A model generated the notes under the pieces. The model had not been told where the DNA came from, did not search any database, and was given only the letters and a program-made list of their open reading frames with translations. This document shows positions 21,701-29,185 of a stretch of DNA of 64,000 nucleotides, piece after piece. The first letter of the stretch is position 1. Each line of letters begins with the position of its first letter. Origin of the DNA: Euglena gracilis (Eukaryota > Euglenida > Euglenophyceae > Euglenales); NCBI GenBank assembly GCA_039621445.1, contig CP154957.1, forward strand, positions 28,902,798-28,966,797. The letters run 5' to 3'. A program made the position numbers and the translations under genes.

Positions 21701-24700
21701 GACAAGCGGGCAGCACAAGGTTGACAACTGCTGGGGGGCAGTTCCGAGCAGGGGTTTTTTTTTAACACCGGGGGGGGAGGGGGGGAGGGGGTCGGCACCC
21801 ACCCACCCCCTGGGGTGGCCCCCCGGGGGAGGGGGGCAGGGTCCCGGGGGAACCACCCACTTTTGCCCGGAAATGGCCAAAAATGCTAAAAATGGCACCT
21901 TTTCAAAAAATTTCGGCGCCTTCGGCGCCGAAAAAGATATACCCACCAGCCCCTACCAGTGTACGTCCCCTGACTCTATTCCCACTGCCTGTCGGCCTAC
22001 TTAAACCCTCCCCGTGGGAACAGAACCAGGAGAGTAACAAAAAAGAAAGTCTTTCACTTAACTATTGGTTTTTATTGCCTTTGGGCTTATGCAGAGCACA
22101 AGGCAAACCAGGTGTGATTTTGGAAAACTAGTTCCACAAATGTTCTCCTATCGGAGTGTTGAACTTGAAATCTTGGTTTGCCCTTTTGGGCTAATGAAGC
22201 ATGAAACAAAAGAATAATACCACCTGTGAAAGGGGAGGCAGATCCGAGATAGGATAGGCTATTCCTAATTCTGCAATTTGTGTTGCAGAACATGGGATAG
22301 TACTATCTAGCATGACATTGTACATTCTGCAGGCTGCTGCTATGCACAGTGCCATGTTCATGCTGCCTGGTACACATCCCCCTCCCAGGGCTTTGCCCGA
22401 TTTCCTTACTGGACCAGGCCAGCAAGGATTCAAGCAGAGCTCTGAGACTGAGGAATGTACACCAGGACCGCACGTCTTGGGTCTGCTTCTCCGTCACAAG
22501 GTCAAAAACCAGAAACGGAAGGAAGAGAGGGGAACCCAAAAACCCAAAAACGCGCAAAACAGGTTACCCGCTTATGCGGCTACCTACTTATTGCGGTAAA
22601 GGGGTGGAAGTGGAAGAGCCCACTGGGAAAGTGGGGCTGGAAGGTTTCCAATCCACACAACCCTTCAAAAAGGGGCCACACCGTGTCTCCAATGGAGAGC
22701 AGTCAATTTTTTCGTCAAGTGCAAGGCATACTCAGCATTATGTGCAAATTCCGCCAAAGGCGCATAGCGCACATCCACCCCGATGCGCATAGCGCACATT
22801 CCCCCCGAGCGCATACCTACCCCCCCCCCCGGGAAACTGTCACCTGACAGGTTGGCCAGTACCGGGGACCCTGACAACTTCCTATACTGACAGGTTGGCC
22901 GGTACCAGGGACCCTGACAGTTTCCCGGGCGGGACCCTGACAGTTTCCCGGGTAGGGCATTTCAAGGGAAAGTCAATGAAAAATGACCCTGACAGGTTGG
23001 CCGGTACCGGGGACCCTGACAACTTCCTATACTGACAGGTTGGCCGGTACCGGGGACCCTGACAGTTTCCCGGGCGGGACCCTGACAGGTTCTCGGGCAT
23101 GACAGTTTCCCGGGGGGGGGGGGGTAGGTAGCGCAACCCCATTAGCGCACAGCACACCGCGCATAGCGCGAATCCTGCGCATATTGCGCTTCTACTCGTG
23201 CCCCCCCCCCGCATCCCCCCTGCACATATTGTGCAGTCTAGCAACTGCCATCCCCCACATGCCCCCCCCCCCGCGCATATCGCGCCACACCCCGCGTATC
23301 GCGCCACACACTGCGCGTATCGCGCAACCTACCTTAGCAACCCCCCACAACACAATCTCATGTCAGCGCTATCGTGCATTTCTAACAACTGGGTATACGC
23401 CCAACCCCTGACTCTATTCCCACTGCCTGTCGGCCTACTTAAACCCTCCCGCGGGAACAGAACCAGGAGAGTAACAAAAAAGAAAGTCTTTCACTTAACT
23501 ATTGGTTTTTATTGCCTTTGGGCTTATGCAGAGCACAAGGCAAACCAGGTGTGATTTTGGAAAACTAGTTCCACAAATGTTCTCCTATCGGAGTGTTGAA
23601 CTTGAAATCTTGGTTTGCCCTTTTGGGCTAATGAAGCATGAAACAAAAGAATAATACCACCTGTGAAAGGGGAGGCAGATCCGAGATAGGATAGGCTATT
23701 CCTAATTCTGCAATCTGTGTTGCAGAACATGGGATAGTACTATCTAGCATGACATTGTACATTCTGCAGGCTGCTGCTATGCACAGTGCCATGTTCATGC
23801 TGCCTGGTACACACTACCCCCACCCCCCCCCCCCCGGGGGGAAGGGGGTCCAAGGGACCCACCCACCCTACCCCCCTCCCCCCGGGGGAGGGGGTCCAAG
23901 ACTAAAATAACCCCTGGTTCCGAGATTGACAACAACCCCTTCTCCCAAACAGGTCAATTCTTCTCCTCCAGTGCTTCGTGCTTCGTGCCAGAGGAGATAC
24001 AAGGTTTGGCATCATTCCCCAAAAAATCACTTGAGAAGCCATTTTCGGCCCACTGACAAGTTGGGTGGGGGGTGGCAACTATCGGGGGGGGGGGGGGGGG
24101 GATGAGATGGGTGTGTCAGAATGGGATTTGGCAGAATATTCTTACAGGAACATACTTTCATTAGTACAGCATTCGGGATCCTTTAAGAATGTAATCCCCT
24201 CAGCCATGCAACCATGCCAGACGAAAGGTGGAACGAATCGCAGTAGGGTGCCATCTGCCTCGTCGTCCTCAAATTTTGCCCTGGGGATTCAGCAATCAAT
24301 TCTCGACAGTTTCAACTTCTCAATTGGATATTTCTCAGTGCTTATCTAAGGTTTTCCGCATTAGTTTTCTGCTGTCCAGTGCCATGGGCCATCTGAAGGA
24401 AGGAGGGCAAGAAGAGGAACTGGGGGTGGCCAGACCTCAGGATGCAATCCGTCAGGTTGGCCGTGGTGAGGTTCGCATTGGACAGGTTGGCCCCCGCCAG
24501 CACGGATTGCGACAAGTTGCAGGACACCAGGCTGGCCCCCTTGAGATTGTACCCCTGCGGCGACAGCAAAATAGAAGAGCCCATCAGGAAGAGGTCAGAC
24601 CACACCCAGCACGGCAATGCACCTCATATACCACACGAACCGCCACAAACACACACAGACAGTTTTTACCCTCATAAAAAAACACTTAAAAAATAAGACC

Positions 24701-26136
24701 CCGGGTATTCTTCTTGTGTCCATTGCTGGAAATCCCCATGGGATCTTCTGTTTGAAGGGTGAAATTTTGGGAGCGAAAAACTTTTTTTGCTGAAAAAGGC
24801 ATTCCTGTGGGAGGGTCCAAAAACACCGGATTTTTGTCAATGGGCATATTGTCCTAAAAATTGCCAATTTTAGCACATGCAACATGGGTTAAAAGATGTG
24901 GAGAAGAGGGACAAATGGAGGCAAAAAAAAAAGCTTTGACAAAATGGAACCCCTACTGGAAAAAATATAGAAATAGACTGGAAGCAAGGGAAATGGAAAG
25001 AGAAAGAAGACAGCTTTGGGCCCCGTGCCGGGCACACCCGCAGGCTGAGGTTCTGCAAGTCGGCCCCGAAAAGGACCAGCGGGGCCCCAGTCTCCGCAGT
25101 GAAAGCGTGGCGGCGCTGGAACGCCTCCTGGCTGAGGCTCAGCGCCGAGGTGCGGTGCGAGCAGGGCTTGCTTTTTTCTTGGACCACAAGTGTTGGTTCC
25201 CCCACCCACAACCCAAGGCACAGGGTTTGATTGGGGGGTCATTTGGGTTGTCAGGGGGGAATCCTTGCCTGAAGGCCCAACCCGTTCCGAGCCACCCCGG
25301 CCCCGCCCCTTGGCCCCCTGGCTGTCACCACTCCCCCCCCCCCGGGTTCGGAAACCAAATCCCTGGGGGCGATGCATGCTGGGCGAGGACGTCCAGCTGC
25401 AGCTGCTGCGCCACCAGCAGCAGGCGGGCCGCCATCTCCGCCGGCAGGGGCACCAGCTGGAAGTGCCGCAGCCAGATCAGGACGTACTTGAACGCCTGTG
25501 GGGTGGGGGGGGGGGTGGCGTTGTCCGACGATCGGCTCCTGCATCCCCCGACCGGAGCGGGTAGGGTGAACCCTCTGGTGAGGGGGTGGCTGTGCAACAA
25601 GGGGCCGAAAGAGGCAGAAAGTCTCAGATCCCCATGGGGCACTTGCTACCTCTGGCTGGGGTCGGGGGCATCACATCCACCACTGAACTGCAACCTGCAC
25701 CCAGGCACCCTGGAGACGTTGTTCTGACCTGTCCCCTGACAATGGGACAACTGTAATTGAAAGGTGCTCATGCAAGTACAAAAAAAAAGTGGGGACGGTG
25801 GGAGGGAGATCAGGATGTTCAGCGGGAGGGAGAGCAGCACTGCTTTCAGGTGGAAACTCTAAACTTTCGACTTTGGAAGCACTTTCTTGTTTGGGGAGGA
25901 AGGGTAATGCCCCTTGCACCATGCAGCTGTTGGAAAAGGGGTTCCACAAAAAGCGATGCCATTGCAATTTTCTATCACACCTCTCCATCCACGTCGAGGA
26001 AGAGGCGTCCTTCCGGATCCAGCAGGCAGTCGCGTGCCTTCCCTGACACCAGCTGAGCCAAAACGGAGTGTGGCTCGGCTTGGAGTGTTTCCTTCAGCGT
26101 CGTGTACAGGGTGCCGCCAGCGTTAAGTGCCACCAG
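8602..26136 (-). CDS. Giant BTB (KCTD-type) pentapeptide-repeat protein, about 24 exons
   Basis: The N-terminal exons encode a T1/BTB domain (LVALNAGGTLYTTLKETLQ, then LLDPEGRLFLDVDGE and AFKYVLIWLRHFQL). After it come about 170 pentapeptides of the A(D/N)LXX type to the stop at 8602-8604. This is the order seen in KCTD9 and plant FIP2-like proteins, where BTB oligomerises, often as a cullin-3 adaptor, and the repeats form a right-handed beta-helix. At roughly 1,000 residues it is far larger than KCTD9, about 390. Exon coordinates are in the separate entries. Lengths, splice phases and five-residue spacing agree at most junctions. Unresolved are those at 14,857/14,414 and 12,540/12,310. The first exon starts at an acceptor, so an N-terminal exon above 26,136 is missing. 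Confidence 0.8.
9306..9551 (-). CDS. Pentapeptide exon, 82 codons
   Basis: CCACCAG|TG (phase 1) to TCACAG|GTTTGC (phase 1). Reads PAPDLSGLDLRNADLCGADL through QSADLRGADLSCVDLSHAVL to HDADLT. GC3 is almost complete. Confidence 0.85.
9833..9889 (-). CDS. Short pentapeptide exon
   Basis: CTGTCAG|GG (phase 1) joins TLAG|AEL in register. Reads AELTGACLAGQRLLNQSQ to CCAGG|GTCTGG (phase 1). Confidence 0.7.
10106..10581. mobile_element. Second copy of the 480-bp MITE, in an intron
   Basis: Same orientation and clearly similar throughout to 26,771-27,250, with ends CAGGGGTTTTCTTGAG and (inverted) CAGGGGTTTTCTTAAG. The immediate flanks do not match. ATCGGAC occurs 20 bp away on the left and at the right end, as if the left end had been altered. 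It lies in the intron between pentapeptide exons 9,889 and 10,720. Confidence 0.75.
10720..10844 (-). CDS. Pentapeptide exon with a non-AG 5' boundary
   Basis: Reads SDMDLSHADLTGATLSGTNL then SRAGLAGAVFRDALLQQVTL to GCCG|GTGTGC (phase 1). An in-frame TGA lies upstream with no AG in between. The boundary shown (AACAAC|CTCTG) assumes a GT-AC intron and keeps frame, but the register slips by one residue. Confidence 0.6.
10845..11028 (-). mobile_element. Short intron with imperfect TIRs and GT-AC ends
   Basis: The intron reads CACAG|GTTCTTTC at one end and GAACAAC|CTCTG at the other, an imperfect inverted repeat. CTGAC is repeated at both flanks. No AG exists between the upstream in-frame stop and the next coding segment, so a conventional 3' splice site is not available. 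Confidence 0.45.
11029..11146 (-). CDS. Pentapeptide exon
   Basis: TCTGCAG|GG (phase 1). Reads CNLSHTDLSGKDLRHMRLSH then ATLHTANLTDADLQDAD to CACAG|GTTCTT (phase 2). Confidence 0.75.
11425..11501 (-). CDS. Pentapeptide exon
   Basis: TCCTTCAG|A (phase 2) to TACAGG|GTGTGC (phase 1). Reads RTDLQGSDLSHCILANATMS and EAQLQ. Both joins are in register. Confidence 0.8.
11616..11808 (-). CDS. Pentapeptide exon, 64 codons
   Basis: CTCCTCAG|GC (phase 1) to CTCCG|GTGTGT (phase 2). Reads CNFSRRDLTGVDLTASNLSE through SGADLYLATLTAADL to SRAILR. Confidence 0.8.
12213..12310 (-). CDS. Degenerate pentapeptide exon
   Basis: Acceptor AAATCAG|C (phase 2), donor AAAG|GTGTGA (phase 1). Reads FLVDAFLRCTLADVQWDDSD then LRFAICQEVVLKG. 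It joins the next exon in register (VVLKGCNF), but its 5' join does not keep frame with either upstream candidate. Confidence 0.65.
12540..12651 (-). CDS. Pentapeptide exon with approximate 3' end
   Basis: Acceptor ACCTCAG|GG in phase 1 joins LVG|CDL in register. Reads CDLTGASLLRANFMDADLTA then AKLGGARLMNCTL. The frame stays open through FEDLLFEYLGFLSQNLYDQS to a strong AAA|GTGAGT site at 12,428. Whether that acidic segment is coding is unclear. Confidence 0.65.
12701..12742. repeat. (CA)n microsatellite
   Basis: About twenty CA units, in the intron just upstream (minus strand) of the pentapeptide exon ending at 12,651. Confidence 0.9.
13035..13091 (-). CDS. Pentapeptide exon after a 1.25-kb TIR insertion
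   Basis: Reads LRDAVVDDALFISATLVG to the donor GTCG|GTCTGC. No AG lies at its 5' end. The boundary shown assumes a GT-AC intron whose ends are the TIR, which restores both frame and register (ALLRQACLRDAVV). Confidence 0.6.
13436..13823. repeat. AATAATACCCCC-type MITE, copy 2
   Basis: Inverted ends GTAAAACCCCCCAAATAATA and (inverted) GTAAACCCTCCCCCCAAATA. The interior is clearly homologous to 1,575-1,800. It is nested within the 13,088-14,338 insertion. No clear target duplication. Confidence 0.65.
14020..14075 (+). tRNA. tRNA-like 3' half, probable SINE relic
   Basis: CCTGCTTTGCACGCGGG folds as an anticodon arm with TGC in the loop position. It is followed by GGTTCGATCCCGG, a good B box / T arm. 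The 5' half is not recognisable, so this is a fragment or tRNA-derived repeat. Confidence 0.3.
14335..14414 (-). CDS. Pentapeptide exon with approximate 5' end
   Basis: The open frame SFWCAACHRFCGADLSHALL ends CGGCAAG|GTTGGG, phase 1. CGADLSHALL is clearly pentapeptide. AG acceptors at about 14,414 and 14,435 are possible, but neither joins in register, so an exon may be missing here. Confidence 0.55.
14857..15075 (-). CDS. Long pentapeptide exon
   Basis: Acceptor CCACAG|C, phase 2. Reads HANCERADLTEAKLSHATLT through SVLTGADFSGASLSRRDFSG to RDLSKAR. The 3' boundary is uncertain. GC at CCCG|GCCAGG gives phase 2 and GT at GGGG|GTGGCT gives phase 1, and neither restores pentad register with the next exon. 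Confidence 0.75.
15803..15898 (-). CDS. Pentapeptide exon 3' of the introner
   Basis: Begins CACAAG|C ATG, phase 2. Reads MAGAVLMGANASGAALQSVR, then LCGADLSNSNL, to CTCAG|GTCCTC. Joined to the previous exon the protein is EADM-AGASM-AGAVL, unbroken pentads. Confidence 0.8.
15895..16196 (-). mobile_element. Introner: TIR element acting as a GC-AG intron in the pentapeptide gene
   Basis: Terminal inverted repeats CAGGCTTGTGCTTA and CATGCTTGTGCTTA (13 of 14 equal) bound a 302-bp element. It is flanked by an exact 8-bp duplication GCGGGGGC at 16,197-16,204 and 15,887-15,894. Splicing at CAG|GCTTGT and CACAAG|CATG removes 295 bp (15,899-16,193). The coding frame and pentapeptide register continue across the join. 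The interior is G/C-run rich with a GGCGCCTTCGGCGCC palindrome. Confidence 0.85.
16194..16349 (-). CDS. Pentapeptide exon 5' of the introner
   Basis: Acceptor TCAACAG|G, phase 2. Reads VHFLHADLSGVELQHRSFPH to FTEADMAGA. It ends GGGGCCAG|GCTTGT, a GC 5' splice site that is the end of a TIR element with an 8-bp target duplication. Confidence 0.8.
16617..16723 (-). CDS. Pentapeptide exon
   Basis: GCTGCAG|GGC to ACGGG|GTGTGCC, phase 0 in and 2 out. Reads GANLSRADLSGANLADAILT then NACLANAVLKDTNLTG. Register kept. Confidence 0.8.
16871..16945 (-). CDS. Pentapeptide exon, 25 codons
   Basis: CTGCAG|GGG to CCCTCG|GTAGGA, phase 0. Reads GADLHLVDLCCKDLRGFNLC. In register with ALLQ upstream and GANL downstream. 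Confidence 0.8.
18565..18789 (-). CDS. Pentapeptide exon, 75 codons
   Basis: Acceptor GCCGCAG|GGT, donor CTGCAG|GTGTCG, phase 0 at both ends. Contains GANLSAVTLKGRDFRGADLS and fourteen further pentads to WAGALLQ. Register is perfect at both joins. Confidence 0.85.
19060..19248 (-). CDS. Pentapeptide exon with Pro/Thr linker
   Basis: Acceptor GCCCAG|CCT, donor CTGCAG|GTGTGT, both phase 0, 63 codons. A short proline-rich linker (PPPNSTTPAP) is followed by NLSRCDLRRANLIDACLGRA and further repeats. Confidence 0.8.
19515..19584 (-). CDS. Pentapeptide exon after a TIR intron
   Basis: Begins AAGAAG|C CTG and reads LGLQGATLTGVDLQGRQFAS to donor ACAGG|GTTTGA, phase 0. The join ALLHRLGLQGATL keeps the five-residue spacing only if the GC-AG sites inside the TIRs are used. 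Confidence 0.7.
19581..20492 (-). mobile_element. TIR-bounded GC-AG intron, likely introner
   Basis: Ends are CCGGCTTCTCTTTAG and (inverted) CAGGCTTCTTTTTAG. The only splice sites that keep frame and pentad register are CG|GCTTCT and AAGAAG|C, inside these TIRs, leaving a 905-bp intron at 19,585-20,489. No clean target duplication remains (about 5 of 8 bases). Confidence 0.65.
20490..20522 (-). CDS. 33-nt pentapeptide micro-exon
   Basis: Acceptor CTTCCAG|G in phase 2, then DANLSGALLHR. It joins CILR|DANL in perfect five-residue register across a 3.9-kb intron. It ends CACCG|GCTTCT, a GC 5' splice site at the tip of a TIR element. Confidence 0.7.
20868..21565. repeat. AAATGCGCAAAA tandem arrays
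   Basis: Units of AAATGCGCA at 20,880-20,940 and 21,370-21,560, in the large intron of the pentapeptide gene. A GATCTTGTCCCATACCC inverted repeat lies just before, at 20,770-20,835. Confidence 0.7.
21967..22376. repeat. 410-bp direct repeat, copy 1
   Basis: Nearly identical to 23,405-23,813. From the fifth base it runs TGACTCTATT...GGTACACA, so it has TG...CA ends like a small LTR, but no primer-binding site or polypurine tract is visible between the copies. It lies in the 3.9-kb intron of the pentapeptide gene. Confidence 0.85.
22840..23120. repeat. Tandem ACAGGTTGGCCGGTACCGGG / ACAGTTTCCCGGG repeats
   Basis: A unit of about 160 bp containing two GTTGGCCGGTACC blocks and two GACAGTTTCCCGGG blocks is duplicated in tandem. 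The related motif GACAATTTCCCGGG occurs at 33,060-33,560. Confidence 0.8.
23405..23813. repeat. 410-bp direct repeat, copy 2
   Basis: Same orientation as copy 1, with only a few differences visible (for example CCCTCCCCGTG against CCCTCCCGCG). The 1-kb segment between copies holds GTTGGCCGGTACC repeats and GCGC-rich tandem motifs. Confidence 0.85.
24436..24554 (-). CDS. Pentapeptide exon
   Basis: Acceptor CGCAG|GGG (phase 0), donor CTGAG|GTCTGG (phase 2). Reads GYNLKGASLVSCNLSQSVLA and so on to TDCILR. Register is continuous with the previous exon (SLRGYNL). Confidence 0.8.
25038..25166 (-). CDS. Linker exon entering the pentapeptide region
   Basis: Forty-three codons in phase 0 ending CGG|GTGTGC. 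After a Ser/Gln-rich linker (SALSLSQEAFQRRHAF) it enters the repeats with FGADLQNLSLR. The acceptor AAGCAAG|CCC is the weakest element of the model. Confidence 0.6.
25376..25495 (-). CDS. BTB/T1 domain exon, second half
   Basis: Forty codons from CCACAG|GCG. FKYVLIWLRHFQL..LPAE..LLLVAQQLQLDVL is the F.YVLNYLR...LP...LL.EA.....L motif of the domain. The only 5' splice site keeping frame with the next exon is GC type (CAGCAT|GCATCG). Confidence 0.7.
25981..26136 (-). CDS. BTB/T1 domain exon, first half
   Basis: Exactly 52 codons between TTGCAG|CTG and GAGAG|GTGTGA. NAGGTLYTT is the characteristic N-GG-..-T T1/BTB strand-turn, and LLDPEGRLFLDVDGE matches the L(I)DRDG.F segment of KCTD proteins. 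Phase 0 at both ends. Confidence 0.8.
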
Positions 26137-26553
26137 CTGCAATCCCTGGGCTGGCAACGTTCCCTATGCCTCCACGCTGTCCACCCAACCATCACTAATT
26201 GCTCGGCACACATGTCCACGTGCATACGCACGCACGAACCCGTGCGTTGGATGCATCACAAGCAGTGATGCCCTCGGCAGTGGGGGCCTCCACCACAAAG
26301 CTGTAGAGGGGTGCCCTTGTGACGCTTGCACTGGAACCTGCTATATTGCAGTCCAACATTCTTTGTGAATTTAGACGCTTTTGAAGAAAAGGCCCCAAAA
26401 AGTTTCTGAAGTGAAGCTGTCTTGTCTGAGCTTCAGGGAAAGTATGCTTCTTTGAGGCTAAATTACAACCGAAACTTGCTGCATTCTTGGTGAATGGCTG
26501 TCTGAACATCTCCGTGGTTTTCCTATGAAGAGGGGCTTGCATTAGACACCGGC

Positions 26554-26555
<2 letters not shown>

Positions 26556-26616
<61 letters not shown>

Positions 26617-26619
26617 GAA
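26556..26619. repeat. (TGTC)n microsatellite
   Basis: About fifteen TGTC units, followed by degenerate GTCAGTCAG sequence to about 26,720. Confidence 0.9.
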
Positions 26620-26770
26620 TTAAATCAGTATAATTCATTAAATAATTAAACAAGAAAGCAAAAAAGTGAATAAGTCCGTCAGTCAGCCCGTCCGTCAGTC
26701 AGCCTGATAGTCAGTCAGCGCAGTCTGTAAGTTAGTTCAGTCTGTAAGTTAGTTAGTAAAACGTCGCATG

Positions 26771-27250
26771 CAGGGAATTTCTTAAGCACCCCGGGGGGGG
26801 GGGGGGGGGCCCGCCGCCGGCTGGCAAAAAGGCTGCTGGCTGGAAATGAGCTGCTGGCTGGACCCCCCCCCCCCAGGGGGGATGGGGGGGAGGTCCGGGG
26901 CTGGAGGGGGCTGGGTCGATGAAAACCAAAAAATTCCACACCATTTTTGCCGTTTTCAACATTTTGATGGATGTAGCTAGATCAAGGCTGGGGGGCTGTG
27001 ATGGAGCAAGCTGTGATGAGGGGAAAAAATGCAGGGATAGGTCAGCTGGGAAGCCCAGTTGGCTGGCCAGCCAGCGGCCGGCTGGCCCGGCCTCCGGCCG
27101 GGCTGGACCCGACTTTATTTCACTCGACCCCCGGGGGGGAGGGGCTCCAAGCCCGAATTTGGGCTGCTGGCTGGATTTGAGCTGCTGGCTGGCTGGAACC
27201 CCCCCCCCCCCCCGGGGGATAGGGTACCCTCCCGCTTAAGAAATTCCCTG
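26771..27250. mobile_element. 480-bp MITE with exact 8-bp target duplication
   Basis: Perfect terminal inverted repeats CAGGGAATTTCTTAAG, flanked by GTCGCATG on both sides (26,763-26,770 and 27,251-27,258). The interior is rich in GCTGGCTGG-type motifs and C/G runs. A second copy of the same element lies at 10,106-10,581. The 8-bp duplication is hAT-like. Confidence 0.85.
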
Positions 27251-27681
27251 GTCGCATGTCTGCAACTTCTGCCATAAAAAGCTCACAAAAAGTTCATCAT
27301 TGCCGAACTTTTAAAGGGCTGTTAACAACCTGGGCAGAATGGAGAGGGGTCCAAAGGTATTCTGCACCCCTCCCCCCTGCCAAGTTGCTCGACTGCAAAC
27401 AACTTGGTGAACCCCCCCCAGTAGAAACGGGGGGCCGCTTCTACTGGAGCATCGAGTCCAAAAAAAAAAAAGGCGCCGACCACACCTGCTAGGCGGCAGT
27501 CCACTAGATGCGCAAAAATTTTCCAACATCCAAATACCGCCGCCAAAGGCAACAGACAGCTATCAGCGTACCTGTACTTTAAAAAGGCATATTCTGGCCA
27601 GCAATATTTGGGGTTAGTACACACACTTGCACATGCATTGCACAAACACACACCTACTTGGCCTACCCCAGCCTACCCCAC

Positions 27682-27690
27682 ACAAACACA

Positions 27691-27786
<96 letters not shown>

Positions 27787-27790
27787 CACA
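27682..27790. repeat. (GCAC)n microsatellite passing into (CA)n
   Basis: More than twenty ACGC units, then CACACA and AGAG. Intergenic between the EGF and pentapeptide genes. Confidence 0.9.
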
Positions 27791-27845
27791 GAGCGAGAGA
27801 GAATGAGCCCACACACGCGCACCTACACACACACTTTCACACAGG

Positions 27846-28267
27846 TAAACCCCCCAAATATAAAGCCCCCCCAAATGTAAAGCCCCCCCCAAATATGATG
27901 TCCACCCAGGGGGTTTGGTTTTGCCGCCCAAATACAAAGCCCCCCCCTGATGTGGAGCCGGACGATGGTGCCATTCAAAAAAAGTTGAAAATTTTTGGGT
28001 GGATACAACATTTTTTTCGCCAGAAATGCACCATTTTGGACAATAATTGAACATTTTTTGGGTAAATAGGTAGTACGCAATGAAAATTTAGCATAAAAAT
28101 TGGTATTTGGCAACAATTGAAAGCCGCCGAAGGTCATAGAGGCCTCCCAAAAAGTTTGATTTTCCCCCAAATATAAAGCCCCCCCCCAAATATAAAGGCC
28201 CCCCCTGAGGGTCTTGAAATCCGTCCAAATATGAAGCCAGGGGCTTTATATTTGGGGGGGGGGGGTT
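27846..28267. repeat. AAATATAAAGCCCC-type inverted-repeat element
   Basis: Ends CCCCCCAAATATAAAGCCCC and the inverted form near 28,240, with further internal copies. A related block lies at 42,385-42,590. Immediate flanks are GTAAA and TTACT. No protein. Confidence 0.6.
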
Positions 28268-29047
28268 ACTAACTCTCGGTGAGCCAGGAGGAGGAGGTTT
28301 GGCACAGGTCTTCCAACACCTGCAATCAGTGTTTCTCCAAGAGAAGTGCCAGCCCGGGAGTGGTCAGGGTCCTCCCCAAAGCCGCAGCCATGGCAACGGC
28401 ACAGTGAGGTCGCTGTGTGAAGGTGGCACAGAAATGGGGGGAGAGGTCCTTTCATGCTTCGCATTTTCGGGACTTGTTGCTTGACCCCTTTCCACTGAAC
28501 ACTTGCCTGAAGAAGGGCAGTCCGAAGGGGTTATTTATATATTCTTATTCTCTTGGACAGGGGTTTGGCACAAGGCCAAATGGGGTTGGGTTATCCAGCC
28601 AGCACCCCCCCCCCTTTCAAGGAGGGTTGGGGCGGGTTGGGACACTGCCTTCCCCCTAAGGCCGGACGCCCTCCATATCGAACGCTGGGCAGGTACATTA
28701 CTGTAGTGTCGTCATCATCACTGCCCACCACAAACACTGCCTTGAACAAAGCAGCGAAAAAGTGGGACGGATTCTGGGAACAGTTACGCCTCTGCCCTGC
28801 CACACAGTGATCAGTGACCGTTGGTATGGTTGCTCCATCCATGGTATGCTCCATCCCATCCCAGCAGCATGACTTTCAGCTCAACGTCAAAAAAAAAACA
28901 CTCCACTATTGGAAGAATGTGATTCAGATCAGGGGAGTTTGGCTGAAACCCTTCCACATGGCATCACAGCAACAAGCGGGCTGGGATCGTCAAGGTGGCG
29001 AAGGCGTTTGGATGCGGTGGCAAAGCCATTGGGGCGGCCAGAGGGAG

Positions 29048-29185
29048 TCAGAAGTAGAGCCGTGTGGGAACGGCCGGGTTGGTCTGCTGCACCCGGGCGA
29101 AGGGGGCGGTGCCCCCCGCCAGGACGTCCGAGCTGTAGTAGTGCAGGCTGCTGTACGCCACCGGGCGACGCCGCGGTGGGTGGGT
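29048..29185 (-). CDS. Final tail exon with stop
   Basis: GGGAG|ACC, phase 0, 45 codons and TGA. Contains PVAYSSLHYYSSDVLAGGTA then PFARVQQTNPAVPTRLYF. Tyrosine- and serine-rich, with nearly all third positions G or C. Confidence 0.6.
   Translation of the reverse strand, partial: THPPRRRPVAYSSLHYYSSDVLAGGTAPFARVQQTNPAVPTRLYF

Larger units (their letters stand above)
26137..29047. other. Intergenic region or 5' region of the pentapeptide gene
   Basis: Holds the TGTC and GCAC microsatellites, the 480-bp MITE and an AAATATAAAGCCCC element. A minus-strand donor-like CAG|GTGTTGG near 28,317 preceded by a GC-rich open stretch (CGFGEDPDHSRAGTSLGETL) could be the missing first exon, but no frame with an ATG could be joined. 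Confidence 0.4.

Noticed and set aside
21326-21946. Phe/His-rich and Met/Arg/Lys-rich frames around 21.4 kb
   Set aside because: They come from the AAATGCGCAAAA tandem array and have no gene context.
22840-23120. CRISPR-like array
   Set aside because: The repeats vary, there are no regular unique spacers, and the genome is eukaryotic. It is a tandem duplication of a composite repeat.
22087-23730. Identical 68-codon minus frames in both direct repeats
   Set aside because: Identical because the DNA is duplicated. No codon bias, no start context and no known motif.
27614-28054. Frame rich in VRACVRAC and the opposing RTHARTHA frame
   Set aside because: Translation of the GCAC microsatellite.
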